The notes below the pieces were generated by a model. It worked only from the letters and a program-made list of their open reading frames with translations, was not told where the DNA came from and did no database searches. Below, one piece after another: positions 19,448 to 30,390 of a DNA stretch of 64,000 nucleotides. Location of the stretch: NCBI GenBank assembly GCA_025766275.1, contig JAFKAC010000066.1, positions 124,001 to 188,000 of the forward strand. The letters are read 5' to 3'. How positions within the stretch are numbered: the first letter of the stretch is position 1; every line of letters begins with the position of its first letter. Origin of the DNA: Lactarius indigo (Eukaryota > Basidiomycota > Agaricomycetes > Russulales > Russulaceae). The translations under genes and the position numbers were made by a program.

Positions 19448-22159
19448 ATGTCTTTCATTTCCGTAGGACCTCAGTCCAGAGTGGACTCTGAGAGCCACTC
19501 CAATAGTCTACTCTCCCAAATCGCTACCCAACGTCAAATCATCACAAATCGCTATTTAGCTTTCTTCCAAGAAAGGTTCGTCGGTGTTGTTTGAGTCCTC
19601 CACTTTACCCTAACTGCGATTTTTAGGAGAAGTATTGAGGCCACTTAGTCAGTTGTCGTCTCAAAAATTGAACCTCCCATGTATCCTGACTGGTTTCTTT
19701 CTCCCGAAGTATCGATTCTTTACGGAAACTCCATCGCAAGGCAAAAACTGTCGATGCCTCATCGGACCCACGTGCCGAACCCACTACTACGAGAGCAGCA
19801 TGGGATAAACTCAGGGACAATCTAGAAAAAGGTACGCATTTACACACCCTAAACCACTGCCTGGAGCCCACAGTTGTTGCAGAGGCCAACACTCAGCAGG
19901 CTTTCGTGGATATTCTGGATAACGACGTCATCAAACCCCTCGAAGTTTTGAAGGCAAGCCAGGAACTTCTCGTTCGGGGGGGCATCCCTGTTCTGATATT
20001 AGGATCTTCTGGAAGGAGACGAAAGCTCGGAGAGGGAAGCAGATTGAGGAAGATCTCAAGGAATCCGCTGCGAAGTACGCCGATTATGCAGAGAACACGG
20101 TCTCGAAGCTGCAGGAGGCATACTCGAAGAAATCTCTCCCTCAGACCGAAGTCCCGCGACGTTCTCAGGGCGCTGCGAACAAAGGATTTGGAAGCAAGTT
20201 CTCATCCCTATTTCGCCGGCGGGAAGATTCGCGTCCCTCTGAGCCTGCCAAGGTTGAAGAAGGTATCACTGATATTCCCCATGGGTTCCAATTTGGTTGA
20301 CTGAATTCGCCCTCCGAATTAGTGTCCGACGATGACTGCAGGAGGGCCATTCGCCTCCTCAACGGCTTGCGACTGAACAGGGCCGAGATTCTGAAGGACG
20401 GATATGATGTATGTGGTATTCTTTGCCTCGATAATGATTAACGCTGAACCGCACGTTGCTAACGCAGTGTCTTGAAGACTTTGTTTTCACGACAACTGTC
20501 AAAAATGCCCTTGCCAAATATATGGACGGTATGGTGTCAGTGTTATTTGGCCTTGGTGAGACATTGAAGAATCTGACACTGTATGCAGCGTAGCATGCGT
20601 AAAGTATGACAACTTGGCAGTGAGTACTAGGGCCGAAGTCGAGAAAGCTTTGGCCGGAACAGATACGTCCGGTCTGACAGCGTCTCTCCGCCACTTCCTT
20701 TCCATTTCTATTCCTCCACTCGCCCTGTACTGCATCCACCGACCCGATGCATATTCGGACTTGGTTTTCGGCGTACCCCTGGTGGACCTTACGACCAACG
20801 TGGACAATGTGCCGAAAGTTATGAGAATGTGCATTGATGAAGTCGAGAAGAGGGGTCTGAATACCCACAAAATATATTCGGTAAGCTGATCAAGGCGTGT
20901 GTTGAATTCATGTTTAGCATTGGAGTTCGGTTCCATATACGACGCAGAAATACTACAGGCCAGTGAAATCCCCCCTATGACCAACCTATTAACTGACGCG
21001 AATTCACGTTCAGTTGCGGCGCAGGCTCGAAACTGAAAAGTCATTTTCGTTCAGCTCTACCGGGAACATACATCCAGTTGCTATGCTTCTCAAGGTCAGC
21101 TATTGCAGCAATTGAACGCGCGTCCAAGCACGCGCCAGTAGTTCATCCCTGATCCGTCATCTAGCTCTATCTATGGGATCTTCCAGAACCATTGTTCACG
21201 CTCTCATTGGCAGATTATAGACAATACAAACAGAATAGAGGTGAGCAGTCTTAGTCGTCTCGCACGTTTCATCCACATCCACATCCTGATCTCACGTGTA
21301 GCTAGATATACCGAAAACGATTGCTCCGTGTTGCGATCGAAGATCCGTGAACTACATCCAGTCCACAGGGCATCTCTAGAAGCTCTTTTGCGACATCTCT
21401 TGCGTGTCGCCTCTCATTCGGACGTCAACGCAATGACCGTGAAGGCGCTCTCTACCCAGTTCAGCTATCCTGTCCTTCGCGGGAATGAAGTTTTGCAAGA
21501 CGGTGTCCACGTGAAGGCACGTCGCGTCGACTTGTTGTGCACCTTTCCAACTGATTTCCTCCCAGGGCTTGGTTTTGGAGGATCTCATCCAAAATGCGCA
21601 TACCCTGTTTGAAGAGAAACCTCCCCCGTCTCCACCTGTTCCGTCCTCGCCCGATGTGACGGAGACAGCGTCTACCCTTATTTCCAGCTCGTTGTTTTTG
21701 AGCCCTGAGCTCCCGCAATCCTCTGTGGTACAGGCCGACGACTCTACTACCCGACATCGTCCGGAGCTTTGTAGCACTCCCACGTCTTCCCAATACTCCT
21801 TTTCCACGTCACCTTCGCATGATTTCATGGGGCGGCCCATCACACTAACGGTTTCGCCCTTCCTAAGCCCTCTACTCGGACTTTCGTCATCACCGACCCT
21901 TACGGAAGGAGTGGAGGCGACTACGCCAGAGCAGGTCAATTCCAAGGCGAATGACCCTAAGGCGAATATATCCCCTTCGTTCACATCTGCCGCCGACTGG
22001 CAGTCAGCTCAGCCACGACTACACCCACACCCAGCACCACTGACCATACCGCTGACCGACCCCCAGTGCCCACCGGAGGGTTTACTATCCACTACCACAG
22101 ATTTTCGCCTCTCCTCAGCTACGAGCTTGCAAACTGCATGGGGGTCTTTCTCTACGTGA
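19448..22159 (+). CDS. F-BAR/RhoGAP-like protein, dispersed copy A
   Basis: Thirteen exons can be joined in phase. The first three (19448-19575, 19627-19647, then from about 19710) give MSFISVGPQ, RYLAFFQERRSIEATY and SIDSLRKLHRKAK, an F-BAR start. It continues with EANTQQAFVDILDNDVIKPL and KYADYAENTVSKLQ. The RhoGAP half has DNVPKVMRMCIDEVEKRG, LLK-LYLWDLPEPLF and LRSKIRELHPVHRASL. A long Ser/Pro-rich tail ends at 22159. F-BAR domains bind curved membrane; RhoGAPs bind Rho GTPases. The arginine finger of the GIYR motif is Ser here (KIYS), so GAP activity is doubtful. Introns 4, 9 and 12 begin with GC (GCAAGC, GCCAGT, GCACGT). It is the plus-strand relative of the tandem copies at 52-64 kb. 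Confidence 0.82.
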
Positions 22160-22168
22160 TATGTACGT

Positions 22169-22231
22169 TTCTTCCGTATCTTTTTTTTTTTTTTTTTTTT
22201 TTGAACCATGTTTATTCTTCTTCCGTATCTT
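22169..22231 (-). repeat. Poly(A) insertion scar with 14-bp direct repeats
   Basis: TTCTTCCGTATCTT occurs at 22169-22182 and again at 22218-22231. Between them is a run of T followed by GAACCATGTTTATTC. Read on the minus strand this is a 15-nt stub containing AATAAA followed by about 20 A, bounded by target-like duplications, as in an extremely 5'-truncated retroposed mRNA or LINE end. A simple local duplication is the alternative. Confidence 0.45.
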
Positions 22232-22632
22232 GTATTTCTAGACGTCACCCTTCGTGGGAACATTTGTATTTGGAACTTGAACGCCTGTCACTTTTCTATG
22301 GCTGGTCCACCGCCGGCACTCCGCGTGAGCCTCTAAATAATGTGGTGATGCGTGAAGTGATAGTTAGGTCGTGATACTACGTGTTTCAAGGGTTTTGGCT
22401 TGACCCAGCCAGTTATCGTTACGAATGAACCATCCTTCATTTTTGGTAATTTTTGGTCCTTCGACGAGTAGCTTGCAATTCCAACCACGCTCTTGTTCGA
22501 GGAGGGCCTGTGGCCTCACGTGTGGTACAGAAAGGGCAAGTACGAAGGTGTGATGACTTCCTCGGGACCCAAGAGCGCCGTCACAAGCTCTGCATTCCCC
22601 CGTGCCACAGCGCCCCGTCGCACCGTATACGA

Positions 22633-23401
22633 GGTTCCTTTTCCCCAACCTGATCGCCGGGTTCGATATCGTTGGAGACGAGAACGAAGCGAGGCCGCTC
22701 ATTCTCCACGCAGAGGAAACGCTTTCCGATGGAGGGAAGGCTGACAATAATTTGTACGACGCCTTGCTCCTCTAAACGAAACGCATCGGACATGGGTAAG
22801 CAAATCGTGTTGATGCTTTCTTTGGCTAAAGGATGAACTCTGCGAAGCTTTTCGATCGTGAAACACCCCAAGTTGATGCAGCTGTGTCGAGAGAGAGGGA
22901 TCGCGCTGGAAGTGTGCCCCATTTCGTGCGTACATTTCTTTAATCGGTTGTCCTACCCTGTTCATTTAGCGCTACTTTGATAGAAACGAGATTTTGCCAA
23001 TCGCGATGTTGGACATGAACACTGAACTGACACGATCTTTTAGCGACTTACATCTTCGATGCCAATGCACCCACTACCAGCCATGATTAACCAAGGTGTG
23101 CTGGTGACGCTAAACTCAGATGACCCGTCCGTGTTTGGTGCGATGGGGTTGTCATACGACTTTTACCAAGTGTTCGTCTCGAGTGAGACGACGGGATTGA
23201 TAACGCTCAAGCAGATAGCGCTGGATAGCATAGAGGTACGGTGTCGGCGGAGCTCTCAGTTCAGTTGGATTATAATGATGTCTGTTCTAGTTCTCAACAC
23301 TGGGAACAGAAGAGAAGGCAAGGGCGGCGTCGGTGTGGGAGAAGCGCTGGCACAAGTTTGTCGATGATTTGGTAAATAAATCGGGGATTTCCGCGGAGTA
23401 G
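22633..23401 (+). pseudogene. 3' fragment of an ADGF-type adenosine deaminase
   Basis: The plus strand reads FLFPNLIAGFDIVGDENEARPL, then jumps to LHAEETLSDGGKADNNLYDALLL, a stop codon at about 22773, and TKRIGHG. After introns it continues FSIVKHPKLMQLCRERGIALEVCPIS, LTSSMPMHPLPAMINQGV, NSDDPSVFGAMGLSYDF and finally FSTLGTEEKARAASVWEKRW to TAG at 23401. These are blocks of the secreted adenosine-deaminase-related (ADGF/CECR1) family. The 5' half is missing, a segment between RPL and LHA is deleted, HAGET is HAEET, and a stop interrupts the frame, so it is not functional. Confidence 0.75.
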
Positions 23402-23652
23402 TATCGTGTGGAAGTACAGTCGAGTACAGTACTAGCTGGTTATAATCAACAACTTGAACAACCGCGCCGCGCACGACCCTGGCGCTGTACAGCCTCCCGT
23501 CCAAACACCCACTTCTTCTTCCAACAGTGCTGTTCGTCGTGCCCTCGCTCCCACTCCTTCTTGCCTTTCGGACCCTCGTGCTGAGTCCGTTTCGAGTCAT
23601 CGAGGGACCCTTATGAACGATGACTTCCACATCCGGAAAAAGGCTTTGCTTT

Positions 23653-25131
23653 AATACCCCCAAGCTCGCTGCTCTTCATCGCGAATTGGTCATGTCCGGT
23701 CAGGTTGCCGAGACGGAGTTCTGGGATGGACGCGAGGCGTGCAACATGCCCACCCGCGACACGCTATATTTGACGTAGGATCGTTTCTTAGCACCTCCTC
23801 CCGTCACAGGCCGCTTCCGACCCTCAACGGTCGAGGGTGGCAAAAACGAGATTGTGACCACGCCGCAACTCGTACACGATATCTTTGATGAGTATCCTGT
23901 CGTTTCCATGGCCTATGACGAGACGTGCCGAGCAAAGTGCCCATCTCAACGTCCTTGTACCATACGACGTCTCATATTCTGTACGGTAGCTTTCCGAAGT
24001 CGAATTTTAGAAACGATATTTTCAGTCAAAGCTTTTCCATTCGCATTGGGCTTCCATTCGTTCTATCACAACCCAGCATGTCGTTAGAAACGATGCAATC
24101 TTCGACAAGTACCTAGAATGGCCAGATGGTGGTGAGGTCTCTGTATTCGGGTGCAACCCGTCCAACTAAAGTGCGTCCCGCAGAGCTACAGCCTCCCTCT
24201 CTAGTTACCCATTCGGCCCATGTGTTGACTCCTGAACGACGTCGTAGACCGGGAACGAGGACGCAGGCGGGGAAGCGGCATGGAGAACTACCGCTCGTTC
24301 ACAAGTTCAACGAACACTCTGAATGCCTGCTCAAGTCCGCTAAGTAGGTCTGACCGCGCTTCGACTTGCATTCTCAAGTTTTGAACGCGTTCTCCATAAC
24401 TCTACCGACCGCGCTGGCAAGCAGTGTAGACTGGATTCAGGGGATGCTAGTGACGTACGTGGTCTCAATGAATACTCTGGCTAACTCTCGTTCACTACCT
24501 GCTCCAGTCCGGTGGTTATTACTCGCAGGTCAATCTGGCCGATTTACAACCCAGAGCCGTCTAGTGTCTTACTGGAGATGCAAGCTCGTCCGAGTCAGCG
24601 ATGCTTCGAGTCACGTGCGGACTGCATCAGCTGGCCCCACGCCCCATAAGACCAAGTCATTTCATATCTCGCGGGCACGGTATAACTACGCAAACGATAC
24701 GCTGTGGACTTGCGGGGTGCTTGGATATGAATGAGACGTGACCTCGAAGGCTGCCAGGGACATCTCGCCTGACCAAACACCCGACCCGACCGCAAAGCAG
24801 CAGCAGACGCCCTCGCGTCCATGATGTAGAATGTCGCCACGCAGCTGGACCCTCAAAAACGCGAGGCCGATATCCCAAAAGAAATATCCAGGTATGTGCA
24901 TACTTGACAGACGGCTGCGAACGAGTTCCTGCGCCAATTTGGGTCCGCGATCTGTCCCCTGTTGGAGAGATGACGCTGGGCGGACCTACTACGCTCACTC
25001 AGAAGATGGCCAAGGTGACGCGCATGGCAGGGTATCTGACCAAAACGCCAGAAAATGTCGCGGCGATTGTCAGGGCTGTGGAGATGGCGGGCGTTGACCG
25101 GACGAGAGTGCAAACCGTTAAGTGCACCCTC
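23653..25131 (+). pseudogene. Decayed TFB1 (TFIIH p62 subunit) fragment
   Basis: Scattered plus-strand blocks appear in the order expected for TFB1: LAALHRELVMSGQVAETEFW and TVEGGKNEIVTTPQLVHDIF (BSD-domain region), QSKLFHSHWASIR and DAIFDKYLEWPDGGE, GELPLVHKFNEHSE, VATQLDPQKREADIPKEISR, ANEFLRQFG, and MAKVTRMAGYLTKTPENVAA with VDRTRVQ near the C-terminus. In-frame stops and frameshifts separate them, and the N-terminal PH-like part is not recognised. TFB1 is essential for transcription and repair, so a working copy should be elsewhere in the genome. Confidence 0.75.
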
Positions 25132-26138
25132 CTCTGACAGCCGACAGGACTGATAGAAATGGTTGTAGGGTGCGCAACCAACGTTGGATGCAAAGCGAGG
25201 AGAGCACTCAAATTCTTGGAAAGGAGAAAAGCAGTGCCTGGCTCGCGGCGGGTATAGAATGCGCAGTTGGTACTGTACAATGTTAAACGCATTTGATTAC
25301 AAAGGACTTCTTCGGCTCGGATTTCGCTTGAACTCCAAAAGGACCTTTGAATATTGGTTCCCTAGCTTCTACTCCTATGTAAACATTTTCTCTAGCTTCA
25401 ACACGTCGTACATGACCGAACTAGTATACAGGGGATTATTGTTTTGCAGAACAGCTTAAACAAGTAAAACAAGGTCATGTCGGGGCACATGTGTTCTCGT
25501 CTGAATACTGAGACAGCACTAATATATCAACAAGATATTATCAACAGGTGCAAGAACAAACAAACCACATCCATAGCCATAATAAAGCTTGAAAAAAGCT
25601 CGACAGAGTGCTCTTGAGAAGACGACGCAGTAAGGAGTTGTCGAATCTTCGAGTCGATATTTGCCTCTTGATAATGAAGCTCAGCATGGGTTAAAGCTGA
25701 TTTGGGTGACAAGTTTGAGAGACGTAATGAAGTGGCGTTCTTCAAGATGATGACAACAGCTTCGACAAAAGTTAAATGCGCCTTAGAAATGATAAAGTGA
25801 AATAATACCAAGGGCCAAATGATAGCGGCCAAGACGGGTGGCGGTGAGCTAGAGAGATGAATGTCATAAGCTAGGGACAAATGACTGTAATACGAAGATA
25901 ATACATTTGTAATGGTGGGAAGTGACATAAGCTGCATCACTTGATAAAGAAGTGAGACTTTGGTGTGGTGAAAATACGAAGAGCACGTACAAACTGGGAA
26001 CCAAAGGAAGACACCAATTAGCAGGCCATAAAAGAGAGAATGCACGCACATGCTCATTAGATGGGAATGATTATGATCAACGAAGAGTCAAAAACAGGTA
26101 ATCAGCAGGAATAGAAGCAAGGTAAATGCAACCCACGT
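25132..26138. other. Mostly non-coding; one unrecognised minus-strand ORF
   Basis: An ATG-initiated 176-codon ORF runs from 26057 to 25527 on the minus strand. It contains hydrophobic segments and ends in a Cys codon before the stop. It resembles no family I know, and its neighbourhood is AT-rich spacer next to the minisatellite. It could be chance or a small membrane protein. Confidence 0.3.
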
Positions 26139-28185
26139 TCTGTAAAGCCAAGACAGACATCATTAGCAGGGTTGGATCAGAGTGAGGTGTGGTAGCCACT
26201 CACATCCTGGAGAGCCGAGGACAGGCATCGTCAGCGGGCTTGAAACGCGGCCAGCCGCGGCAGACACTCACATACTGGAGAGCCGAGGACAGGCGTCATC
26301 AGCGGGCTCGAAATGCAGCAAGCCACGGCAACCACTCACTTCCTGGAGAGCCGAGGATGAGCATCGTCAGCGGGCTTGAAATGCAGCTAGTCACGGTAGC
26401 CACTCACCAACTGGAGAGCCGAGGACAGGCATCGTCAGCGGGCTTGAAAGGCAGCCAGCCATGGTAGACACTCACCAACTGGAGAGCCAAGGACAGGTGT
26501 CATCAGCGGGCTTGAAACGCAGCAAGCCACGGCAGCCACTCACTCCCTAGAGAGCCAAGGACAGGCGCCGTCAGCGAGCTTGAAACGCAGCAAGCCACAG
26601 CAGCCACTCACCTCCTGGAGAGCCAAGGACAGGCATCGTTAGTGGGCTTGAAACGCGGCCAGCCACGGAAACCACTCACATACTGGAGAGCGGAGGACAG
26701 GCATCGTCAGTGGGCTTGAAACACAGCAAGCCACGGCAGCCACTCACTTCCTGGAGAGCCGATGACAGGCATCGTCAGCGGGCTTGAAATGCAGCCAGCC
26801 ACGGTAGCCACTCACTTCCTGAAGAGCCGAGGACAGGCGTCATCAGAGAGCTTGAAATGCAGCCAGCCACGGCAGACACTCACCAACTGGAGAGCCGAGG
26901 ACAGGCGTCATCAGCGGGCTTGAAACGCAGCCAGTCACGGCAGACACTCACATACTGGAGAGCCGAAGACAGGCGTCGTCAGCGGGCTGGAAACGCAGCA
27001 AGCCACGGTAGCCACTCACTTCCTGGAGAACCAAGGACAGATGTCGTCAGCGGGCTTGAAACGCAGCCAGCCACGACAGACACTCACTTCCTGGAGAGTC
27101 GAGGACAGGCATAGTCAGCAGGCTGGAAACGCAGCAAGCCATGGCAGCCACTCACAGACTGGAGAGCCGAGGACAGGCATCATCAGTGGGCTTGAAACGC
27201 AGCCAGCCACGGCAGCCACTCACCAACTGGAGAGCCAAAGACAGGCGTCATCAGCAGGCTTGAAACGCAGCAAGCCACGGCAACCACTCACATACTGGAG
27301 AGCAGAGGACAGGCGTCGTCAGCGAGCTTGAAACACGGCCAGCCATGGCAGCCACTCACCAACTGGAGAGCCGAGGACAGGCGTCATCAACAGGCTTGAA
27401 ACGCAGCCAGCCACGGCAGCCACTCACCAACTGGAGAGCCGAGGATGGGCATCATCAGTGAGCTTGAAATGCAGCCAGCCACAGTAGCCACTCACATCCT
27501 GGAGAGCCGAGGACAGGCATCGTCAGCGGGCTTGAAACGTGGCCAGCCACGGCAGCCACTCACCAACTGGAGAGCCGAGGACAGGTATCATCAGTGGGCT
27601 CGAAACGCAGCCAGCCACGACAGACACTCACCGACTGGAGAGCCAAAGACAGGCGTCGTCAGAGGGCTTGAAACGCAGAAAGCCACAGCAGCCACTCACT
27701 TCCTGGAGAGCCGAGGACAGGCGTCGTCAGCGGGCATGGAACGCAGCAAGCCACGGTAGCCACTCACTTCCTGGAGAACCGAGGATGGGCATCGTCAGCA
27801 GGCTTGAAACGCGGCCAGTCATGGTAGCCACTCACTCCCTGGAGAGCCGAGGACAGGCATTGTCAGCGAGCTTGAAACGCAGCCAGCCATGGCAGCCACT
27901 CACCAACTGGAGAGCCAAGGACGGGCGTCATCAGTGAGCTTGAAATGCAGCCAGCCATGGTAGCCACTCACTTCCTGGAGAGCCGAGGACAGGCGTCGTC
28001 AGCGAGCTTGAAACGCGGCCAGCCACAGTAACCACTCACTCCCTGGAGAGCCGAGGACAGGTGTCGTCAGCGAGCTTGAAACGTAGCCAGCCACAGCAGC
28101 CACTCACAGACTGGAGCCATTGTCAGCAAGCTTCAAAAGCAGTAAGGTACGGTTGCCGCTCACCCACTGGAGAGCAGACAATCAG
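26139..28185. repeat. 68-bp minisatellite, about 30 units
   Basis: The unit is 68 bp, measured from successive ACTCAC positions (26198, 26266, 26334 and onward). Its core contains CTGGAGAGCCGAGGACAGG and TCAGCGGGCTTGAAACGC. Units are head to tail with a few substitutions each; the hexamer before CTGG varies most (TTC, CAA, ATA, TCC, AGA types). Both end units are degenerate, the last with an internal deletion. Because 68 is not a multiple of three and one frame meets TGA in GGGCTTGAAA, it does not encode a repeat protein. Confidence 0.95.
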
Positions 28186-28422
28186 CGTAATCAGGTCAGT
28201 CGATCTGAAATCTGTGAGTAAGAACCAGCACTCACAAACTAGAAGTTCAACGGCATCAAACGTATAAGCTATGTACCGCAAATTAACACACTTACCCAGA
28301 TATATGGAAATGGGACAAGACATTCCCGAACTATATCTTCGACATTCGAGTCGTTGCTAGTACGGGAATGGACACTGCAACGCTCGTTGTGGTCGCCCAC
28401 TTCGCCCCTTCAATTGGCACGC

Positions 28423-29409
28423 TCACCGGTTCAAAGCTGTTTTAACACACAATTCTAAATTGCTCCTCTGCGTGGACAAAAGCATCAGCGCAATGACATC
28501 ATCGTTCAAAGCTGCAGCGGTCGTCTCAATAAGCCCGTCACAGCGCATATTTTGCATGTGCATGTCTACCAAAAGAAGCATTAGTATGCAACTCTGGTAT
28601 TTGTCTATGAACCCACTTTGTAATCGCACAAATCTAACACCATCACCAAGGGGACGCAGGTAGCGCTGTTGAAACTGTTCTTCCATCACTTGAGATACGT
28701 CGTCATCTGGGTTTCCAAATTCCTCTACATAGATTTGGACATTTCGCCGGAATTGGTCGTATTTTGTAAACACGGCGATGACCGGGACTTGTTATTATTC
28801 TGTCAAATAGTCACGAATGTCTGTAATGACTGACGTACCATTCTGGTCGGGGCAGATGTCCTTGAAAAATCTCAGATCGAGCTGTGGTCGTTGGTTGTCC
28901 ATTGGGACACAGTACCTCAAATATGACTGTCAGTTGTCGAAATTGCATACACTGGAAAGTCACAAACCATATCGCGTGCAATCTGTCTGCCAGTAGCCTT
29001 TCCCCGCACTTGCGTCGAATGAACTCATTCAAGATTTCGAGTTCCGTTGTACTTGCTGATTCAATTCCACGAGAGTCATGGAAAATGTATCCCATATAAT
29101 TAGAGAGCACAAGTTCGTCATCAATCGTGTGCTTGTCTCGCTGGTTCCATGTTTAGAGGCAATCAAATAGAAGTACTATCATCACTAACATCAATGGATA
29201 GGTCGAGTGTAATCTGGTTGGCGGTGAGATCAGACTTGCAGATTAAAAGTTGGACTACGTACCTTCTCTTTTCCCCGGTAAATAATGGGACTCTCTGTCG
29301 AGTCACAGACTCGCTGAAGAATCGATGTTTTGCCAGCATTTGCCCTTCCTATGATAAGGACTCGGAACTTGATCCTTGGAACTCGACGAGGGGGTTGTTG
29401 CCGGTGCAT
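28423..29409 (-). CDS. Small G-domain GTPase of the mushroom-expanded family
   Basis: Six exons join in phase to 244 residues: 29409-29263, 29214-29191, 29140-28968, 28915-28839, 28787-28617 and 28565-28423. The protein has the P-loop GRANAGKTS (about 21-29), the G3 motif HDSRG, the G4 motif FTKYDQF, the block RPLGDGVRFVRL and a C-terminal NDDVIALMLLSTQRSNLE helix. It starts MHRQQPPRRVPRIKFRVLIIG and ends TALNR. These proteins form large families in Agaricomycete genomes. They hydrolyse GTP, but their cellular role is largely unknown. All G motifs are intact and there is no signal peptide or transmembrane segment. ATG 29409 is chosen as the only ATG just upstream of the first beta strand. Confidence 0.9.
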
Positions 29410-30390
29410 TGATTGGAGCGACAGAGCAAAGAGTTGTTGATCGATTCGATCCAGCCCTCGATCGATGGTTCACACAGTTCACCTTCCTTATCCCGTTGTT
29501 CGACCAACACCCCTCCGTCTTCCTATTCACCGAGTATCATCCAAGTCGTCTCCGCCCAGAGTACATCCACCAGCACATATTTGGTTCGGGCCTACAACCT
29601 TTGCATACCACTCACTGCGTCTTGCCCGCATTGCTCTTATAGATCCCGCTCATCCTCTTGCTAGGCCGAGATCTCATTCGAGAGCTGATGGGGGTCTGCC
29701 TACTCAACGACATCACCATCCTAACTTCTAACCAAACGATGGAACCACTACAGCCTTCAAGGCGCCGGTATTAGAGCTGAGCGGGTCTGGCGCCCTTTGT
29801 CACCTTTTCCATTTCCATGGCCTCTTCCTCTTCCCAGAGTGAGTTCCTCCCGTCAGGTATTTTAGTGAGAGTGAGCATAAGCGAATGAAGGGGCAGTGTC
29901 TGTTTGAACAAGCCCGGGCCACTCTGATCCCTAAGTAAGTTGACAAGACGGCCGCGTCGGCGATTCTCCGGGGACCACACGACAGTGATCTTTCTTTTCC
30001 CGGCCAACGATTGCAGGTATTAATGACCTCTGTTCTTTTGACTATCGAACGTATTGAACCTTGTATTAAATGTCGAACTTTGAAAGCTTGAACTGCATTG
30101 TAACTATGTCACAGAACTGACTCACAGCCAGAGTGTGATGGATACAGTATACTACTCCTGGAAAGGAATCTCCTAACAAGCCCAACACGACGCGGCTGGA
30201 GAATAATACTAAAGCAATGTCCACACTGAGTAGTGCGTGCAATGGAGTACAGTACGTGCATAGAGAAACGGAAACGGGGACCAGGGAAGGCGTTTTTAGG
30301 ATATCATCACCTCACCAGAATCCCCAGAAGTGAAATGAAAGCACGAAATAAAGAAAAAACAAATCAAGTAGATGTTAACACCCTCATGGT
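29410..30390. other. Intergenic between GTPase and Argonaute
   Basis: Nothing recognisable. It should contain the GTPase promoter (right of 29409) and the 3' end of the Argonaute transcript. The short ORFs on both strands lack start or splice support. Confidence 0.45.

Noticed and set aside
26182..27937. Several 60-130 codon ORFs across the minisatellite that read as repeat peptides
   Set aside because: The 68-bp period shifts frame each unit and one frame meets TGA in GGGCTTGAAA, so the ORFs exist only where a unit carries a substitution. They share no start or conservation and are by-products of the repeat.
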